From CAIXQW01 sp046049675 (GTDB lineage Bacteria; Bacteroidota; Bacteroidia; Chitinophagales; Chitinophagaceae): 64,000 bases of DNA. The DNA lies in the NCBI GenBank assembly GCA_046049675.1, contig JBJORA010000028.1:30247-94246 (forward strand), read 5' to 3'. Below are positions 61,735 through 64,000 of the stretch, one piece after another (the first letter of the stretch is position 1; the number at the start of each line of letters is the position of its first letter). Below the pieces are notes generated by a model that worked only from the letters and a program-made list of their open reading frames with translations, did no database searches and had not been told where the DNA came from. Position numbers and translations under genes: made by a program.

Positions 61735-62862
61735 TTATCGTGCCAATTCTTTGTGTATAGCTGCACTTAGCTCACCATTCATTGCCTTCTGATAATCCTT
61801 GTAAGATACTGGGTAGAATTGTCCACTTGGCAATAGCATCCACCAACGTGCGGTATGCTTGTTTTTATAGAATAGCAAATGATCGTTGTCGAACAGTACT
61901 GTGTATTGTTCGTATACATCGCTTTCTTTATTAGGTGCTACTTCTTGTGCGCGATAGTGGCGGCCGTTGAAGAAATACCAAATCATATGTGCTATTTGTT
62001 TGGCAGTCATATCGTGCTGATCGTCTTCTTCATTAAAGCCAAAAATGCCAAGGCTGGTGCAGTTTTCGCTTAGGCCCGCATACTCTGTAAGGGTGCAAGC
62101 TTCTGGGCCGTGTAAGCCATTCGGACTGCCGTTGACATTGGCAGGAGCATCACTATGCTTAATGCAATTGATGTCTACACTTACAATATGCGATCTGCGA
62201 ATAATTGGCTCTGCCTCTTCGATATCGCCGCGCAACTTACCAAGACGGGTGCATTCAAAAAGCAATTTATCTAGCGTTTGTAATACGCTTGGACTAGTAG
62301 CAAAACTTTGAAAGCCTAGTAGATTGAAATTACGCACAAAATTTGGAATACTTGTTAGCATATCAAAGAGGTAAGTATTGTGAGTGATGCTTTCGTCTTC
62401 TTGCAAGTCAACAAGCATATCTACAACTGTAATGTCTGCCAAAGTGTTGCTGCGCTTGTAAGCTTCATATTGCTGCATCGTAAGGTCGTGGCTGCCACCT
62501 ATAAGTACCACGGTTTTGCCAGCGCGATGGAGTGTTTCCAATACAGCGCCAAGTGCCACGCGAGAATCTTGTAGAGAGTTGCCAGGAATGATATTGCCTG
62601 CATCAAACAAACGCACAGTAGTATGCCAATTGTATAACTCGTATAATTGCTCGCGTACAATATTTGCTGCGCGACTATGAGCTGCATTTGCACCCATACC
62701 GCGACGTTCGCCACAACCAAGTAAGACTATTTCGGCATCGTTTAGCCACTCTTGTTTTTGAGCACTTAATAAAAAACCTAATTGTTCTTTTTTGTATTCT
62801 TTAGTGCGTAGATGGCCGTAGTCGGCTATTTCTACAAATGTTGCAATCTCTTGATACAGCAT
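61735..62862 (-). CDS. Arginase/agmatinase-fold protein with altered metal-binding motifs
   Basis: A 375-aa ureohydrolase-fold protein. The usual metal motifs appear in changed form: GGSHDLT in place of GGDHS, VDMLVDL in place of DAHxD, and SVDINCIKHSDAPAN in place of SxDxDxxDP. The His ligand and some Asp residues remain, but the dinuclear manganese site looks incomplete. A C-terminal extension of ~70 residues (WYFFNGRHYRAQEV, then YPVSYKDYQKAMNGE) is additional. It could be an inactive or differently metallated relative of formimidoylglutamase or arginase. A -7 box ends 4 nt before the ATG. Confidence 0.8.
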   Translation of the reverse strand: MLYQEIATFVEIADYGHLRTKEYKKEQLGFLLSAQKQEWLNDAEIVLLGCGERRGMGANAAHSRAANIVREQLYELYNWHTTVRLFDAGNIIPGNSLQDSRVALGAVLETLHRAGKTVVLIGGSHDLTMQQYEAYKRSNTLADITVVDMLVDLQEDESITHNTYLFDMLTSIPNFVRNFNLLGFQSFATSPSVLQTLDKLLFECTRLGKLRGDIEEAEPIIRRSHIVSVDINCIKHSDAPANVNGSPNGLHGPEACTLTEYAGLSENCTSLGIFGFNEEDDQHDMTAKQIAHMIWYFFNGRHYRAQEVAPNKESDVYEQYTVLFDNDHLLFYKNKHTARWWMLLPSGQFYPVSYKDYQKAMNGELSAAIHKELAR

Positions 62863-62866
62863 GCCG

Positions 62867-62874
62867 CAAAAATA
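62867..62874 (-). promoter_or_regulatory. -7 box TATTTTTG of the arginase-fold gene
   Basis: A perfect TAnnTTTG on the minus strand, 4 nt before the ATG at 62862; leaderless arrangement. Confidence 0.6.
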
Positions 62875-63031
62875 ATTTGGCAGGGCAGTGCACAGCGATA
62901 ATAGTTAATAACAATTGCAGCTAGAGCTTGCTTTGGGGAAAAAATGAGAAGCTTGTATCTCGGTTTACTGACAATTATAGCAAAGGCTAAATGCAATAAG
63001 GGATTGCATTAGATTTCTATAAATGACTTAA

Positions 63032-63505
63032 TTACTTTGGCTCATCTGCGGGGCCGTCAAAGAGATATTTGGGGTTATAAGGAATATCGAATTCCTTAAG
63101 CAAGTTTTCATATTCTGTTTGGAAGCTTTGTTTTTGATGGTGTTGTTCTTGATTAGCGATGTAATCGAATACATTTTTAACCTCAGAGTCTGCATACGAA
63201 AATGCACCATAACCTCTTTGCCATGAAAATTTTGTAGGCGTTAGTTTGTTGTCGTTAATGAAATTTGTTGAGTTGTTTTTTATATCTCTTGCGAGATCTG
63301 CAATTGTCATGGTGGGATTTAAGCCTACTAAAATATGCACATGGTCTTCTACACCGTTAACGATGATGGGCTTATGCCCCTTTGCTTTGATAATACCACT
63401 CATGTACTTGAATACATGTTGTCGCCACTCTTTTTGCAAGAGCTTTTGACGGTATTTTACTGCAAAGACAATTTGTACGTATAGTTGTGTGAAGGTCTCA
63501 GGCAT
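63032..63505 (-). CDS. Y1 (HUH) transposase, IS200-like / REP-associated (RAYT) type
   Basis: A 157-aa HUH endonuclease. N-terminal strand YVQIVFAVKYRQKLL, HUH metal motif in VEDHVHILVGL (~60-70), middle GYGAFSYADSEVK, and the C-terminal helix FDYIANQEQHHQKQSF bearing the candidate catalytic Tyr and trailing HH. It cuts and joins single-stranded DNA at hairpins. The length is that of a single-domain Y1 transposase. It is intact, and its upstream side (63.6-64.0 kb) is full of short palindromes of one family that also occurs at 9.1-9.6 kb, which favours a RAYT/REP relationship. The start MPETFTQLY at 63505 is preferred to the longer frame from 63526. Confidence 0.88.
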   Translation of the reverse strand: MPETFTQLYVQIVFAVKYRQKLLQKEWRQHVFKYMSGIIKAKGHKPIIVNGVEDHVHILVGLNPTMTIADLARDIKNNSTNFINDNKLTPTKFSWQRGYGAFSYADSEVKNVFDYIANQEQHHQKQSFQTEYENLLKEFDIPYNPKYLFDGPADEPK

Positions 63506-63644
63506 GTTTCTTAAATGATGCCACAAATATGAAAGATTTTTTTGTTTTTTGAAGCGGATCGGGTCAGTTTTTTTTTGGATGTATGGACGAGTTGACTGCT
63601 GCGTTAAGATATATTTTCACGGCGGGGCGCCTGTTTTTTTATGC

Positions 63645-64000
63645 CACCCGCTCTGCGGGTTTTAAGTCCACGTGATACACTTTAGCTTCGCTTGTTATAA
63701 TAATTTCACCCGCTCTGCGGGTTCTACTTTAATTGGGTTGTTGAAAGTACATGTCTTGTTGTCTTTTGCTTACTAGTGGAGAAGTTGCGAGTGGCAACTA
63801 CGATCTCACCAATAATAAACCCGCAGAGCGGGTGCCATTATTATAAAACCATGCATATGCATGGTGGCAGAACCCCCAGGAGGGGGTGACATGATAGGTG
63901 ACCTCGCCCTTACAGCAGCTTTGTAGTGTCACCCGCGCTGCGGGTTTTAATGTGGTGACTTTATTGATCGTTTGCATTATAAGTGTGTCACCCGCTCTGC
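63645..64000. repeat. Cluster of REP-like palindromes upstream of the Y1 transposase gene
   Basis: The 495-nt stretch right of the transposase start contains no gene. ACCCGC-TCT-GCGGGT occurs at 63645-63660 (with one flanking base) and 63708-63722; ACCCGC-GCT-GCGGGT at 63931-63945; and a copy cut by the window edge starts at 63990. The inverted form ACCCGC-AGA-GCGGGT lies at 63819-63833, followed 38 nt later by ACCCCC-AGGA-GGGGGT at 63872-63887. Between these two is an 18-bp perfect palindrome centred on ATGCATATGCAT (63848-63865). Confidence 0.88.

Overview
The window comes from a member of the phylum Bacteroidota, most likely a gliding or environmental chitinophagal or saprospiral-type lineage (inference). 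The signs are: two type IX secretion system (T9SS) genes, porU and porV; secreted proteins ending in type A or type B (CHU_C) T9SS sorting domains; SprB-like, metal-binding-motif and CARDB repeats in giant secreted proteins; and the Bacteroidota promoter -7 box TAnnTTTG in front of many genes. In at least eleven genes this box ends only 4-6 nt before the start codon, which implies widespread leaderless transcription. No rRNA, tRNA, CRISPR array or prophage was seen.

Layout. 1-3.7 kb: end of a Ppx/GppA-like protein, a PhnB/VOC protein, an ALDH8-type aldehyde dehydrogenase and pyrD. 3.8-9 kb: TerC, a 1093-aa SprB-type T9SS cargo and an SRPBCC protein. 8.9-9.6 kb: a gene-free stretch with a roughly 210-bp tandem repeat carrying REP-like palindromes. 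9.6-15.2 kb: paaZ, a Tat-exported class V aminotransferase and a T9SS cargo. 15.2-16.6 kb: an HNH endonuclease gene bracketed by two direct repeats of about 122 bp built from consecutive tight hairpins. 16.6-24.9 kb: YkgJ, OmpA-like, coiled-coil, YdeI, duplicated small secreted proteins, a membrane protein, PhaB and Uma2. 25-33 kb: a secreted beta-helix protein and a 2337-aa modular surface protein.

33-46.7 kb is the metabolic centrepiece. A NrtR/AraR-like regulator is transcribed divergently from a tightly coupled operon holding a clan GH-A glycosidase, two outer-membrane beta-barrels of unrecognised family, two binding-type lipoproteins, a GH3 beta-glucosidase and a GH16 lipoprotein. Two secreted carbohydrate-binding T9SS proteins follow. 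It looks like a beta-glucan utilisation locus without SusC/SusD. A 21-bp inverted repeat between regulator and operon is the likely operator, and a perfect sigma-54 promoter precedes the last binding protein.

46.9-64 kb: an FkbM methyltransferase, porV and porU, the nadC-dagK-SUI1 operon, dnaN, a two-gene unit containing a cytoplasmic trypsin-like protease with a zinc ribbon, lptB, a GH3-auxin-type adenylating enzyme, an arginase-fold protein with altered metal motifs, and a Y1 (IS200-like/RAYT) transposase beside a second cluster of the same REP-like palindromes found at 9.1-9.6 kb.
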